Source of the DNA: Torreya grandis
Taxonomy: Eukaryota; Streptophyta; Pinopsida; Cupressales; Taxaceae
Length of the DNA stretch: 64,000 bases
Direction of reading: 5' to 3'
Assembly (NCBI GenBank): GCA_037957365.1
Contig: JARHVA010000158.1
Span: 3,717,501 to 3,781,500 of the forward strand
The notes under the pieces were generated by a model, which was not told where the DNA came from, ran no database searches, and saw only the letters and a program-made list of their open reading frames with translations. Below are positions 34,560 through 48,061 of the stretch, piece after piece (the first letter of the stretch is position 1; every line of letters begins with the position of its first letter). The position numbers and the translations under genes are program-made.

Positions 34560-37500
34560 TGTTATCATAATTTTGTCATTTATGTCTACATGCATTTGGT
34601 GAAGATACATGGTGAGTAATTATGATGAATGAGGTTGGTGTCTAGATGAGCATGGTAGTATATGTTGTGATAAGTTTATTAACATAGAATGTATGTAGTA
34701 AAGGTACAATTACAAGTGTCTTATATCTACTTGGTTGATGTGGTGTTAAGGTCACGATGTATAAGGAACAGGTCAAGGCATCAAGATGTCTTGTAAATCT
34801 TTGTCTAGACCTTGTGATAAGGTATGTGCAAGTATCATGGTGAAGTGAGTGATCATAGGAATGTAATAAGTCATTTATAATTTTATGGGATTGATTTATA
34901 GGTGTATAATCCTTAAAAAGTGTAGTAAGGTATAACTTTGAGGACTAGTACTTAAGTATCGTAAACATAGTCACATAAAGAAAAGACCTTGTGTGTAGGC
35001 ATAGGCTTAGTTGCTTGGTGAGATGAGTGGTATTAGCAATGTGAGAATATGTATTAAAGTTTTTTAACATGGTAATATGTTATATATAATGATATTGAGG
35101 TGTTGATAACATGAAAAGAAGCATGAAGGTCAAGTACTTAGTGACTTGAGACTATTAATGACATGAAGAGATCTAGCAAGAAGGTTTGAGCATGGTGGCT
35201 TAATGAGATGGATGGACAAAGTCATAAGAGGATATACAAGATTTTTTTATCATGAATATGAGGCATTTTAACACTCAAGTGAGTCTTAGGGTGAGCCTAT
35301 AGGGATAAGACCTACAAACTTAGTATGTAACTAGACTACCTCTAGACCTTGCTTAGCCTAATGAGGCATCATGAGATATTAAAAAGACATATGAAGAATG
35401 TTTGATAGTATTTAATAATTATAATAGGTTTTATATAATTTAAATGAGGTTATAATAGCTTAGACATTGGTTAAAAGGTTAGTTTCAAGGCCTAATGTGA
35501 CTTGTAGGTCAAGGTCTAAGCAAGAAAAGTGAGAGAGCATGGCCTAATGAGGTATCATGATCAGTTTCCAAGGCATGGGCAAGTAGGTGAGAATTTAAAA
35601 GTGTAATTAAAGTTTTTTTAATCATTTTAATAATTTTTCAAGTAAAAAATAGAAGTTTAAATCAAGAAAAAGTGTCTTAAGGTCTCTTGAGTGCACATAA
35701 TGAAGAGTTATCTAACCGAGAAGGTTTTTAAAGTGCTCATTAGCATGTTAAGAATATACATGAGGACATAAGATATTAATGGTATATGGTGAAGTTTCAT
35801 AGATATAATTTAAAATAATTTTTTTCTATAATGAAAGTATAAGCTTTATGAATGATCATTAAGAGTGGAAGATGGTTTAAACCCTCAAAGAACCCTAACA
35901 ATGACCTAATGTTGAAGATCTTGTTATAAAGTGATTAGAATAATTTTAAATGGATATTTAAGTTATTTTAGGTTGTATTAAACTCTCCAAATAACATCTA
36001 AGTGCAATTGGTTTTCCAAGTATGTGAGCAAACCCTACAAAAAAGGCCTTGTTTCTTAGAAATTTATTGTAGCATTCAAAGTTAACCAAGTCAAAGCATG
36101 AAAATAATTGTATTAATAATATTAATAGTTGTATTTTATGACCATGTTTTTTTATGATAATTTTATATATTTTAGGTGTTATAAATTGGTCATATAATTT
36201 GACCTATTGCTAAAAGGCATAATGGTGTAGACATTGAGAAAACCAGGCAAAAGTGAGAAGTTGACTAGGGATGTGTTTTCATGGATTAGGGCTTAATCCA
36301 ATTACATGAATATGTTTTTAAATACATGTAATACATTTTAATAGTGGATATAATATTTATAGATCATTTTATATGACAAAATATTACTTAGAAGTTGGCT
36401 TAACTGGTTCTGATGAGCATATGAGGAGAGAGGTCTAGTGATTGGTCTATGTGTCTAATATTTTCCATTAGACCTTAGTTTTTTTCATGTTTGGATGTGT
36501 TTTTAATATATATAAGGATAATTTTAATGAATATATAGTATTTTAATGTGTCTAAATGGGTTTTATAATTCAAAGTCATCATGATTGGTCTTTAACATAA
36601 ACTAGCAGATCTAGGTATGCAACTTACAAAGAAGATTTTAAGACTCTATTCCATGAGTTAATGTATCTAGTGAGCATGATGTTGTTTTTCAGGAATTAAA
36701 TTACCCATCCATTATTTTCATAGTATTTTATGTTAGTATAATATGTTGGAACATTGAGCCAAAATGGCTTGTTTGGATGAGTAAGGACTGTGAGAGAGAA
36801 GGTCAACAAATTGGTCTACAAGACTAATAGTTTCCACTAGAACTTATGATCTATATATTGGAGGTTTTTATTAGGTTGTTTTATGATATTATACATTAAT
36901 TTTAAGTCTATAAAATTTATTATATAGGTGTTTTAGGTCAATTTTTTCCATGATTATGTTTTGAATCTAATTGGTAGTTCTGAGTGCACTACTTGCAAAG
37001 AAGGGTTCGAGTCATTTTGACCTATATTTGGAAGTATAAAAAACATGATGATGATGATGATATTAAGGCCATAAATATTATATATGTATTATTTGTTTCC
37101 ATGGATTCTTGTCAAAGTTGTGTTTTTATTTCAATTATTCAAGACATATTTTTTGGTATATATAGGCTTATTGTGAATAGTGTTTTGAGAAGAGATTCAA
37201 GGAGTGGTTGGAACTAAAAAGAAATAAATTGAAGTTTTATAAGGTATATTTTAATTTAATATGAGTTATTCTTTCTCTATGTTGTTTTTAGAAGCATTCT
37301 AATAAAAATAAAGTGTAGTGTGCTCTAATAAAGGCCTAATTGAATTAGGTCTCCTTAAGGCCTAAATGGGAATTTGGTCCTATATGTTGTGACCAACATA
37401 TTTCAATGTTTGGTTCATATTTGTAACGTTTATAATACATATTATAAGGGTAATCCAATTATGCAAGTGTGAATGGCTAAACAAGGTGTGTGAGAGATCA

Positions 37501-38221
37501 AGTTACTTGTATAAGAGCAAGACTAATTAGGTCTATTTATGTGAGTTAGACAAGTGAGTGTGAAAGAAAATAAAATAGGAGTAAGAGGAGGTTATTTTGA
37601 AAATAATATGGTTGTCATGAATATATAATATAAGGTATGAATGTGAGGATCAAGGTCATATGACCTAATCAAGTTAAGAAGAGGGATAGTTGAGTGAAGA
37701 AGGATAGATGACAATTTGAGAGGAATAGAAGTATGTGAAGAACTAATGAAGAGGACCATCATATATTGAATATTTTAATAAATGAAAAATATGGAAGGAA
37801 AAAGTATACTTATCTGAGTGGGTGCTTGGTCAAGAAGTGGTTGAGTTGTTGTTGAGTCACTAAGGGAGTTGGTGCTTCCTTGTAAGTGGGTACTTGTTAA
37901 AGACTCTATCAAGTTGGTGCTTCATAGGTTGCATTTGGTGATACAAGTTGATTGGGTGATCAAATAAATTTGTTTAATTAATTTAAATGAATGTTTTTCC
38001 AAGATATGGTTAGTGTATTTTATCCCCCATGAGGGTTTCCCACTTAGAAGATGTGTTCATACTTGGCATGTGTATATTCTCATTTCTTTGTTGCTAGACT
38101 AGTTGATATTTCTCATATGATGATGTTACTTAATGAATGATGAGAATATCAATTTAAATTAAATAATAAGTTTATAAGGGCATTTATTAACCCACCCCTC
38201 TTAGCCTTATTTATTCCAACA
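34560..38221 (+). repeat. 3' LTR of the second Copia-like element
   Basis: It starts TGTTATCATAATTTTGTC and ends TTATTCCAACA, with the usual TG..CA. The 3' two-thirds match the truncated 5' LTR. A GAT/ATG microsatellite at 37,045-37,060 is expanded compared with the other LTR (ATGGTGATGATATTAAGG near 31,578). The motif pair GTTGGTGCTT/GTGGGTGCT recurs near 37,800-37,960. Confidence 0.75.
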
Positions 38222-40400
38222 TCTTATACATTTTGTTTTATTGGTTTTTCATATGGATGTACCACAAGGTGATGAAGAACTAATTTTAGATAAATTCTTA
38301 GCTTATCTACATAATAACATGCAAATATATCAGATAATTGATGAAGAAAAAGTTTAAATATGTCCCTTTCTTCTTGATTAAGTGATATGGGAAATTTAAC
38401 AATTCTAGGATTTTCTCTGGTGCTAATGTTCACAAGACTAGTTTCTTCAACAAGTATAGTTGATTCACCTTTGTAATTTAGGGATGGTGTAGGAAGATGG
38501 AAACATTACTCAATTTTTTTTAATTATATTTATAATTTCAACTAATATTTTATGAAATTTATATTCCCTATAGTATTTTAAATCATCTAATTGAATTAGA
38601 AACCCTTTCTTGTGGTCACCTGTTAGAATATGATCCCTTGTCCTCATAAATTTTGAAATAGCCTCATCATTCTTAAAATGGTAAAGATAAGGTGTTAAAT
38701 GATGGTCCCACTTTATGAGGTATGGATAGGAAATATAAAGTGTGAAAATGACATTTTTATGAAATAGGTTTGTGAGGGAAAGGTCTTCAAAGTGGCTAAG
38801 TATGGAACCCATTTTGCTGTCCAAAGAATCATTCTCTAACTCACTAGAAGAGTTACTTTGGGAAAGTGTGAGATTCACATTAAGTGGGTTAAATCCTATA
38901 AAATGTTTTTCTTAATTTACTTTTATTATGATAGGTTCAATGGATCCTTGTTCATAGAGATTGAGACCTTTACCCTTATAGTTAATTATATTACACATGA
39001 TGGATTTGATAATGGGGTACTTGCTCTTGGAGAATCAAGTATCTAATATTTCAAAAGAAAGCCAAGAAGGATTGGAATATTCAATATGTTCATCTAAAAG
39101 GAAAACACCTTATATAAATATTATCTTTCCAAGATTCTTAACCATTTTAATGTCATTTAGATGGTGAGATCTACCATAATTATTTGAATTGGTATAGATT
39201 GTAATTATGTAAAAATCCTAAATTATATACTTGTTCATTCATATATCAATGATAGTAAAGTGGGAATAAGTGGATTAGGATGTTTTAGAAATAGGTGGTG
39301 GAGTGAAATCTTGTTCAATAGAAGGATGATTTAAAGCTTTTTCTATAGAATGTTGATTTTAATCTTGATTAGATATTTGGTTTGAAGCTTGCTAAGATGG
39401 TTGGTTAGATGCTTCACAATTGGAAGCCTCTTCAATGGATATGGAGGTAGTTGGTGTATTAATCAAACCACCAAGGGGAGGTGCTTAAAATAATCTTTCT
39501 AAATGGACATAATTTTCAAGTGAAGGATAATCCTCAATGAGAGTAAATTTATCATTTGCAATTGTTAAATAGTTTGATTTTTGGTATTTTCCTTCCAATA
39601 TCTTACAATATTAGAAGGATTTAGGATCACCTTGTATAGCAACTTCCATACTTACATGGGATAATTAAAAATATTGGTGTAATGTGGATGGGATGGCATT
39701 CATGGAATGTATCCATGGATGTCCAAGAAGTATGTTATATGGGAGACCAATATTAAGGACATGAACGAGAATTTATTTAATAATGGACTCCACTATCAAA
39801 GGAAGATAGATTATTCTAATAGGTTATCTCTCATTATTGGTGTATGTATTTATGATAATAATGTTTGTTTCCAATGCTATTATTAGATATCCTAGATGTT
39901 TATAAGACTTAATGTACATAGATTGAGTGCTAAACCATTGTCTATAAAACCCTTTTTACTTTGTGGCTAGAGATGATAACCTCTATGTAAAATGGGAGGT
40001 TATGATCGAATCCTAAAGGAGAGACATATAAATGGTCAAATGCTACTTGGTTATTTGTGGTTTAATAACCTATTAATTCTTGGAGATTGGTAGGATTGAT
40101 ATTTTGAGGTACATTTGACTCTTGGATAGATTTATACAAGATATCTTTACATACATGAGATGTCTTGAGAAGATATAATATTGAAATATTTACTAGCATT
40201 TTCTCAATATGGTCAATAATGTTGTACTTTAATTCAACATTAGAGGATGGTGCACTTATAAGGGTAATATTTAAGATCCTTATGGTATTGATGTATTTAT
40301 ATTATGGAAAATTAATAAAATTGATAAAAATATACATGGAATCGATACTATTGACTATAGAATTGAATGGATAACTTACTTGATTAACATTACTAGATTC
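38222..40400 (-). pseudogene. Gypsy protease and RT N-terminus relic (minus strand)
   Basis: Reading leftward, the post-protease block LPYNILLGHPWIHSMNAIPSTLHQ lies near 39,760-39,690, and a similar text is in the relic at 62,027-62,209. A linker with long open frame spans 38,878-38,510 (SNSSSELENDSLDSKMGSIL). NPRIVKFPISLNQEERDIFK, HQLSDIFACYYVDKLRI and VVHPYEKPIKQ (38,410-38,240) is the leader just before RT in Tat-like gypsy elements. The coding text stops abruptly at about 38,224, where the 3' LTR of the Copia-like element ends. RT and integrase are missing on the left, which is best explained by insertion of the Copia-like element followed by deletion. Confidence 0.65.
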
Positions 40401-40899
40401 TAATTTTTCTTGTTTCTACTTTCCCTTTACTTTCTCATGATTGGGGAATATATCTTGATATATCCCCAATTTTTTGTTTTTATATGGTTATATGGTTGAT
40501 GTTTAATTATTATGTTGCCTCTTTAAATGAGGTCTTGAACATAGTGTTTAAGGATCATACACCTATTAGTTGAATGCCATTTAATCTGATGGTATTCACA
40601 ATACTTGTCCTCTTTATCCTATTCAAGTTTGGGAACATTTTTGTCAAAAGGTTTGGTGTTATTCTATGTGATCATGTTTATGTGAGACAAATTTTGAAAA
40701 CATTATCATAAGTGTCACCCAATTGAGTGAACTTATGCTTAGGTATTCCTTGTATAGGTTATCCATTAAGAATTGTGATGTTATTGATTGGTTAATTATA
40801 GGTTTGTGTTTGAGATTGAGGGTTTCGAATCTATTTGACATCAATCACACTGTCTCCAATAATATTTTTGTTTTTTGCAAAGATCTTTATTTTTATATT

Positions 40900-43247
40900 G
40901 GTTTAGAGGAAATATTATTATCTAGTTTAAATATTTTGATTACACCTCTATTAATCAATGTTCTTTCTACTTGAACTCCCCTTTCAATGATTTCATCAAA
41001 AGACCTTGGGTAAAAGAGTAAAAAATGGTGTCCTAAGTCTGAAATCAAGTTGTTCAGAAATATTCCCATAAGATCTATTTAAGGAAATTACCATGTGAAA
41101 TGACTTGTTAGTTCCCACCATCTTTGGAGGAAGGAAGTAAAAGTTTCTCCATTGTGTTTTTTGGTATTATGTAAATCTAAGGTGGTCAAGTATTTTTTGA
41201 TGTTATAAGAGATGTGGTGAACAAATTTTTTAGATAATTATTCAAAGGAGAAAGTAATTCCTTTTGGAAGTTGTGAAAACCATTCAAGGGCTTGGCCCCC
41301 AAGACTTTGTGCAAATAAATGGAACATGTATTCATTATTATAAGCAACATCTGCACATGCATGATAGAAGTCAATTAGATGTTCTTTAGGATCTCCTTTT
41401 CCTTTATAATTGTCAAATTTTTGGAGTTTAAAGTACTTTGGAAAAGGTGTAGTCATTTTACTTAAATTGTTTTTGTCAAGTATAAGTTCCATATTGTAAG
41501 CCTTGAAGTCTATCCTTTATATTTTAAACTCTTGTATGAGATATGGGGATAATTGGTTCATTTGACTAAGTGGACTAGATGGTTGACCCATGAATTAATT
41601 TTTATTTTGTGGAATTTATTGGTTAAAAGTATTTTGAGGTTAATTTTTAAAATTAGTGCTTTAAGGGTTGGAAAAGGGATTAAAGTTGGGGTTATAACCA
41701 AGATTTGTATTTTATTTATAACCAAAATTTGTTTGACTTGGGTTTAGATTGGAACCAAGGGTTGTTTGATTTAAATTTGGGTTAAAACCAAGGATGGGGT
41801 TATTTTCAAAGTTTATGTTGGGATTTGTTGGATTTGGGTTTGGTTTTAAATTTTTAGTTATTTATCGATTGTTATTTAAGTTTATAGTGTTAGCATTGGT
41901 GTTTTAATAAAAATTAGTTTCATTAAACAAATTTGGATTGGGTTGTTATGGATGCATGTTGGAGTTTCAATTAAATGGATTAGAACCTAAGTTTGAATTA
42001 GAGTTAGCTTTGTTTTATTGGAGTGGATTTTGGATTGGATTGTTTGGATATCGATTAAGGTTAAAATTAGGATTTGTGTTTGGATTATTAAAGTTAAAGT
42101 TAGGATTGAGGTTAAAATTAGTTGGTGTTTGGTTTTGGTTTAATCTAGTGTTAGGATTTGGGTTGGAAAATGAATGATTGGGATTAAGATTAAACTAAAT
42201 TAGAATGGGATTAGAATTTGGATTAGAACTTGGATTGGGTGTAACTAATGCAATAGTATTATAAGAAGAATATTAATTCGATAAATGACTATTTAAATTT
42301 AGATTATTGAGTACACATGAAGTAGTACTCAAACTAGGATTGGATGGTTGATTTGGTTAGATAGAATGAGTATTCAAGATTTGATTTTTATTTTGGTTGG
42401 GAATGATTGGTGATCCTTAGATACTCTGATTGGGGTTGATTGGTGAGTTTGAATGTAGATTTAAACTCAGATTAATTTAATCATAGCCTTGTGAATTTGG
42501 ATGAATATTTAAATTTAGTGTAATCAAATGTTAATTTATTAAACTAGAATTAGATGGGAGGCCCATGCTTAAGTTTGGGTTGGTTTGTTTCATGATTGGT
42601 AAACTTGGATTAAAATTCAAGTTTTGAGTGGTTGGGTACATGATTGGTGAGTTTGAAGGCATATTCAAACTTAGATTAGTTGGATAAACCTATGAAGGAA
42701 AATTAGAATTAAAATTCACATTGGGGTTACAAAATTCATTGGTTTGTTGATGAGATTGAAAGTGCATAATCTCTTAGGCTCCTTGGGTTGTATGAATTTT
42801 TGTGGAGAATCCATGGCTTATTTGATATGACTCCTCATGCAAGATATTTTTCCCATTGTCTTGAGATATTTGGGGATGAGGTTATGAGGATGATACGAGG
42901 ACATTGATACCCTATAAATAACCTTTTGAGGTAGATTTATTAGGATTGGGGGATGGAGGTTCTTTGCCTACAATCAAATATTGTAAGTTCTATATGTCAA
43001 AGTCAGATGGGAATTTTTCTCCAAAGCCCAAAGATTGAAACAATAATTCATTCTTATTTTACATTATATACTCATCAAAGGATGGTAGAGATTGGATAAT
43101 TTTGGGGATACCCTCATCTTGGTAAGCCTCTCCTTCATATTATTCTTATTCAGTTATCTCATGTATTTCTACATGATGCTCTTAGCTAGTAAATTGAAAG
43201 GTGTCATTTCTAAATGGCTCAACCCTTGCATTGGGATTATTTATCAT
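40900..43247 (-). pseudogene. Gypsy Gag relic with long Asn-rich tract (minus strand)
   Basis: It starts at ATG 43,247 (MINNPNARVEPFRNDTFQFTS). After about 170 codons it enters an Asn-rich low-complexity tract (42,720-41,600). The capsid-like core follows at 41,492-41,238 (TTPFPKYFKLQKFDNYKGKG, GDPKEHLIDFYHACADVAYN, LFAQSLGGQALEWFSQLPKG), a signature of the plant retrotransposon Gag domain. GETFTSFLQRWWELTSHF and SFDEIIERGVQVE then follow near 41,150-40,960. The same core tail occurs in the relic at the right end (63,650-64,000). Gag forms the virus-like particle. Stops are mostly of the transition type. Confidence 0.7.
41600..42720 (-). repeat. Asn-x-Asn low-complexity coding tract
   Basis: On the minus strand the frame reads alternating Asn with Pro, Leu, Phe or Ser, for example TNFNLNPNFNFNNPNTNPN near 42,130-42,070 and SNPNPNTRLNQN near 42,160. 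On the plus strand this appears as TTGGATTGGG-like G/T-rich DNA with almost no C. It lies between the Gag N-terminus and the capsid-like core. Confidence 0.65.
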
Positions 43248-44120
43248 AGCCATTTACCTAGTGATATGTTACATGGCTAGGATAAAAATAAAATAACCAA
43301 AAAAAATGGAAGTTCAAAACTAACCAAAAAGATTGAAAATTTCAAATTCTTAAACTAATTATTTTGAATTTTTGGGGAAAATGTTTTGATTTTAGGATAT
43401 TATTTAAAACTAAAACTAATTTTTTTACATATAAGGATATTGAATCACATGGAAAACACAAGGAATAACAAAATAAAATCATACTCTAAGCAGTCAAGCA
43501 ATTACACATAAAAGGTGAAAAACTAGGATAAGGGTTGTGAATAATGTTTAGGACTTTTGATGTCACTTAATCATCCATGATCTCATCTATGGCATAATAT
43601 TTCAAGGCACTAACCATGAATGATCCTTCCATTCCCATGGCCCACTGAGTCTAGTTTTGAGGGTGTGTAGAAGGTAACTTCTTGACACTAATCACTAATC
43701 GATGCACCAAAGTTGAATGACAAAAGAGGATTTCTTGGGTTTAAGGTTTAAACAATATTTTATAAGGGGATTACTTTAAGATACTTTTTAGTATGTTGAG
43801 GCCCACAACTATGGAATAAATAGATAAATTAGATGCACACTATTGGGTCTTGTCCCATAGTATCCAACATAGCCATAAGGGTTTTAGTGTGTTGACAATT
43901 AGTGATATCATATTTTGAGGCAACTATTAAAACCCTAGATATTGGAGCATGAAATCCCCTCATGTCATGATGTGATCAAAACACACAGTTACTTAGGTAA
44001 TTAAAATAGTTAGATTTAAATTTATAAATCCTATCGGTACATGGGGTTTGGCCTATTGTGTGGTGGTGAAATCCATAATCAATAGATCCCCTAGAAAAAT
44101 TAATGAAAGTAAGTGTTTAT

Positions 44121-44300
44121 TTATGATTTTTGAGTATCGTCACCAATATGATCCCAAGGAAAGACCATACAAGAACACTACTTAGGTAACATATAAAATT
44201 ATGGAATTATTTTTTATTCCTAAGTATCATCACCAATGTGACACCAAGGGAAGAACATACACAATTCCATAATTATAAAAAAAAAAATTGAAATAAAAAT
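44121..44300 (+). repeat. Tandem repeat, about 90 bp x 2
   Basis: AGTATCGTCACCAATATGAT at 44,133 and AGTATCATCACCAATGTGAC at 44,223 head two copies, each continued by CCAAGGRAAGAMCATACA. Confidence 0.75.
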
Positions 44301-44612
44301 AATTAAATCCAAACCAAAGTTGATGTAATTACTAAAAACTTAAAAAAATTGAAAGCATTAGTAGAAAAATAAAATAAATTGATTTTTTGTTTTAGCCCTT
44401 TTATATATTTTCTTTGAAAAGCATTCTACAAACAATTGGTTATAGTTTTTGTTTAGGTTTGGTACAAGACAACCTAAAATGGAGAAAACAAAAAACACAA
44501 AAAATATTTTGTGACAATTTTGAATTTAAGTAGAACTACATAAAAGTGAAATTGTAAAAAGTTAACCATAGGAAAATAAATAGAATCCAAAAACATAGAG
44601 TAAATAAATTTT

Positions 44613-44786
44613 CACTTACAAAATAATTTTACTGACTGAAATGATGATTTCGTAGATACAAAAATTATTTTACTAACAAAAATAATAAATTTTCAATTTT
44701 TAGAAATTATTTTACTAACACAAATAATAAATTCACTTCCCATAGTGATTATTTTTCTATTCAAAATAATGATTTTGTGACTAAAA
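44613..44786 (+). repeat. Tandem repeat, about 44 bp x 4, degenerate
   Basis: Each unit reads like AAATTATTTTACTAACAAAA followed by AATAATAAATT. Units start near 44,613, 44,659, 44,703 and 44,747; the inner two are nearly identical. Confidence 0.7.
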
Positions 44787-46071
44787 TATAATTTTGTTGA
44801 TATACCTACAAATAATATAAATATAAAGCACAAAAAATGGGGGAAGAAATTCATGGTTTTAAGACAATCTCACTACTATGATTAATGATTTCATATCCAA
44901 TTAAGATGAATTCATAGTTTTAAATAGCAATTTTAGTAAAAAGGTTGTTCAATTCATAGTTTGCCTACAATAAAGAGTTATAAAAAAATTAAAATATATA
45001 TATAGAATTAGAAAGAGAACATAAAAATTATGGTGGAAAAAATTTAGGAAAAGACAATAAAAATATGACAAAAATGATTTCACTTTTACAAGGTACAATT
45101 TCTCTTTTAATATTTCTAATTATGTAGTTACGTAGTGAACATATATAGTTGAGTTAAAAATGTCAAAATGTGACCTATAACTTGAACCATCACTTCAAAA
45201 AACTAATATTAAATGCATATGTAAATATAAATATCAAATATAAAATAAAAAATACTTTATAAATTTAATTATGATGAAAAAGATGAGGTAATGTCCCACT
45301 AGGCATGCTAAGATGTATTGAACTAAATATTGATATAATAAGAAATAAACTAATAATACAATGTTAATATAATCTAAATTTAACCTAAGATAGAGAAAAA
45401 AAAATAGTAAACAAAAACTTATACCTCAAATATGCAAGTTTCCTCAATTGTGATATAAACTTGGTTTCCTCTTAAAAATGTGGTTGTTCACTCTTCTAAT
45501 GGAAAGGAGAATAGGCAATGTTTCAATGAAAAAAGGGGGTTTTTTAATTATTTAATTCACTTGTGAATTTGAAAACACTTCATTATCATAAGTGAATATG
45601 ATGAAAATGATGGTTTTCATGCTTATTTATAGATTTATGGAGGAAAATCTAATGGTGGAGGAATATTTGAATATTTTTAATTATCCAAATAATCTACAAT
45701 GGTTAATGAGTCCTCACCCATGAGAATGATGACCATTTAAAATGGTTGAGAGAAGTATGTGAATGGTTAACTGAGTCACCAAGAATGAGTTAAATTTTTT
45801 GACAACTCAAGGGATGACTCAAAGGAAGTTGAGAAAGTTGTGGGTTTGGTCGGGATGAGTCAACATGTAAGGGAGAATAAGATGGAATATGTTGGGTGAG
45901 GTGTAAAATATGTATTCAATATTTAAATAAGGATTTAAAAGTGTGCATAATATCTTAATTTTATTTATTCAATTATTTTAATTTGGAGAGAGATGTCATG
46001 AATTATATTAACAATAATGATTAATAGGTTTTAAGTGCATTTCAACACTAAATGCAGTTTAGGTGTCTAAA

Positions 46072-48061
46072 AATTCCAACCACTTTTGTTCCTTCATATA
46101 TTTTACCATCTCCTCCACTTTCCACTCCCCCTATATTCACTTATTAGAGGAAGCCCAAAGATCTTTCCACTTCCTCCATAGGAAATAAATTAAAAGAATG
46201 ATCATAACTAGGTCTTCCCACTATAGAAGATCCCTTGATGAGGATGAGGAAGAGGAATAATCAAAGAAATAGGAGCATGAGCAATTAATATCATGAGTTG
46301 ATTATTCAACTAATTAGGAAGAAGAAATGTATAAATAATGAAGGGAACAAGGTAAAAAATGAGTGAAGAGACACCTCCAGGGTATGCAGATGTAGAATTA
46401 GAGAATGCTAAGGCCATAATCCTAGAAATATTACAACAAGAGGAACTTTGGATGGATATTTGAATAAAAAAATCATCACATAAGAACAAATTCAAAACAT
46501 AAGTGAGGTAGTTTCTTCCCTTGTTTTATTTATTCCTACTATAAATATTCCACCTACAGACTTGCCTCTAGGTATCCTAGGTATTCTTTTCACTACTTTT
46601 GCTAATTCACCCATTATTCATCCTTAAATGCAAATAAATATCCTAAGGAAAGGGGTTAATTTTGAAATAAAGGTTAAGGTTTAGACCTGTAACCCTAAAA
46701 TTCCACCAATTCCCTAGACACAGTTGGCCCAATTAAAGTTCCTAATGCCTAAGTCATCACCCATGCCATCAACTATTATGAATGTTCAAAAGATTTTGGG
46801 CTTATCCAAGTTTGTATCTGAGGCTACTATAATAAAGGAACCTTCAACATGGGAGAGATTTATTTTCCCACCTCTCCAATTTCCAATATAAATAAGTTCA
46901 TCATTAGTACCACCATTAATAACACCCACTCCTATGACTCCTCCACCTTATGTATTTGAAGACTAAAGTCCATATGAATAAACAAGGGAACTCATTATTC
47001 CATAATGGGTGAAGGAAATATAGAGTACAAGGAATGAGAGCTGTAATTTGGTTATCATAGAATTACCTATATTCTCCACCTAGTTTGATAATAAGTGTGG
47101 AACTATCCATATGGTGAGAAATAGGAAGGCTTTGAATTTAAATACTAGGTAGAAAGTTTAATTTGAATAAAGGGAGAATATGTTCCCCTTATCAAACAAT
47201 CCCAATGATCATGCTAAGTATAATGAATATTTATCTAATTTTGGGGACTTTGTTAGTGTTATAACAAAGGAAATGTATGAGAGCAAAGAGGAGGAATTTT
47301 AAATACTCTAATAGAGATAAACTATACATGCTCTTCTAAAATAAATTAATTATGTGCAAAGTGAATAAACTAATTTGTATAACATTTTGAATAACATCTA
47401 GGTTTATAGGGTATGAATATAATCCAATATAATGAATGTAACCAAGTTTTGGAATCAATTGATAGAATTAGAGAAAATGTTTAATTTATTTGTTTAATGT
47501 TATATAAATAGTGCATTTAACCAATTGAACTTGATGACTAGCATAGATGCATCCTAGTGCCTAAACTATGTAATTATAAGAAGGGATGTTTCCCTCAGTT
47601 GACATAACCAGATGAAGAATCTACTGGGACTTTTTACTAGTCATGAAATTGAGGCCTTACATATTTAGAGGGACACAAGGGTCACTAATCTGATCACCCT
47701 TACTAGAGAGTTGGTCAACAAGACAAATTTTGAGAACCTCATTTTGGTAGATAAAAATAACTTCCAAGAAGAATTTGAAGGTATTATATATAGAACCAAT
47801 GATGAAGTTTTACAATTAGTTAGTCTTTCTAAATCTAGGGTAGAAACAATTGAAAATGTTGGGGTAGAATTCAAGAGCTTAGAATTTAAACAAGTAAGGT
47901 TGATGGTTGAGGCCATCAAACTCTTTAAACCTTCCCTACTCAATTTTGATATCATAAATAAAGAGTTACCTGATGCACATGCATTATTTGAAGAACTAAA
48001 TAAAAATAAGTATATTTTGGATCAAGCCCTAGTGCTCAATCAATTTTTAGTATTTCTATGA
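46072..48061 (+). pseudogene. ORF3 C-terminal part, second locus
   Basis: It aligns with 59,566-60,965 from the ATATATTTTACCATCTCCTC start. Text includes PSPPLSTPPIFTY, LGLPTIEDPL, TPPPYVFED, KEMYESKEEEF and a helical stretch (SIDAS, stop, CLNYVI). It ends with an uninterrupted 116-codon stretch at 47,711-48,061 (MVNKTNFENLILVDKNNFQE, NDEVLQLVSLSKSRVETIEN). The end resembles the C-terminus of the ORF at 25,858-29,416 (FQ.(D/E)..., EV...V..S..R.E.IE). Hydrophilic, rich in Asn, Lys and Glu, probably coiled coil. The N-terminal half is absent. An LTR-like remnant follows directly, and then the gag of the next element, so this looks like the 3' end of an adjacent copy. Confidence 0.6.

Larger units (their letters stand above)
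30410..38221 (+). mobile_element. Second non-autonomous Copia-like element with long LTRs, 5'-truncated
   Basis: A truncated 5' LTR (30,410-32,748), a primer-binding site, a short Gag-like remnant, a polypurine tract and a 3' LTR of about 3.66 kb ending in CA (38,221) make up the element. The interior is only about 1.8 kb and has no pol. It is related to the element at 1,054-9,017: the leader after the primer site, the Gag tail, the stop-codon hairpin and the LTR end motifs all correspond. The first 1.3 kb of the 5' LTR is absent, so the left target duplication is lost. Confidence 0.8.
43248..46071. other. Gene-free region, probable leader/LTR of the minus-strand gypsy element
   Basis: It lies upstream of the minus-strand Gag start, where leader and 5' LTR are expected. 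No LTR partner is present, so ends cannot be fixed. Two sets of tandem repeats (44,121-44,300 and 44,613-44,786) are listed separately. Nothing else is recognised. Confidence 0.4.

Noticed and set aside
37045..37060. GAT/ATG microsatellite as a tandem-repeat locus of interest
   Set aside because: It is only about five triplets and is simply expanded relative to the other LTR.
38222..38226. TCTTA as target duplication of the second Copia-like element
   Set aside because: The left end of the element is deleted, so there is no partner copy to compare.
40165..42177. Several open frames on the plus strand (hydrophobic, Leu/Phe/Trp-rich)
   Set aside because: They are the complement of the Asn-rich Gag and protease text on the minus strand. 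Apparent membrane-like segments come from complementing AAT/AAC-rich codons.
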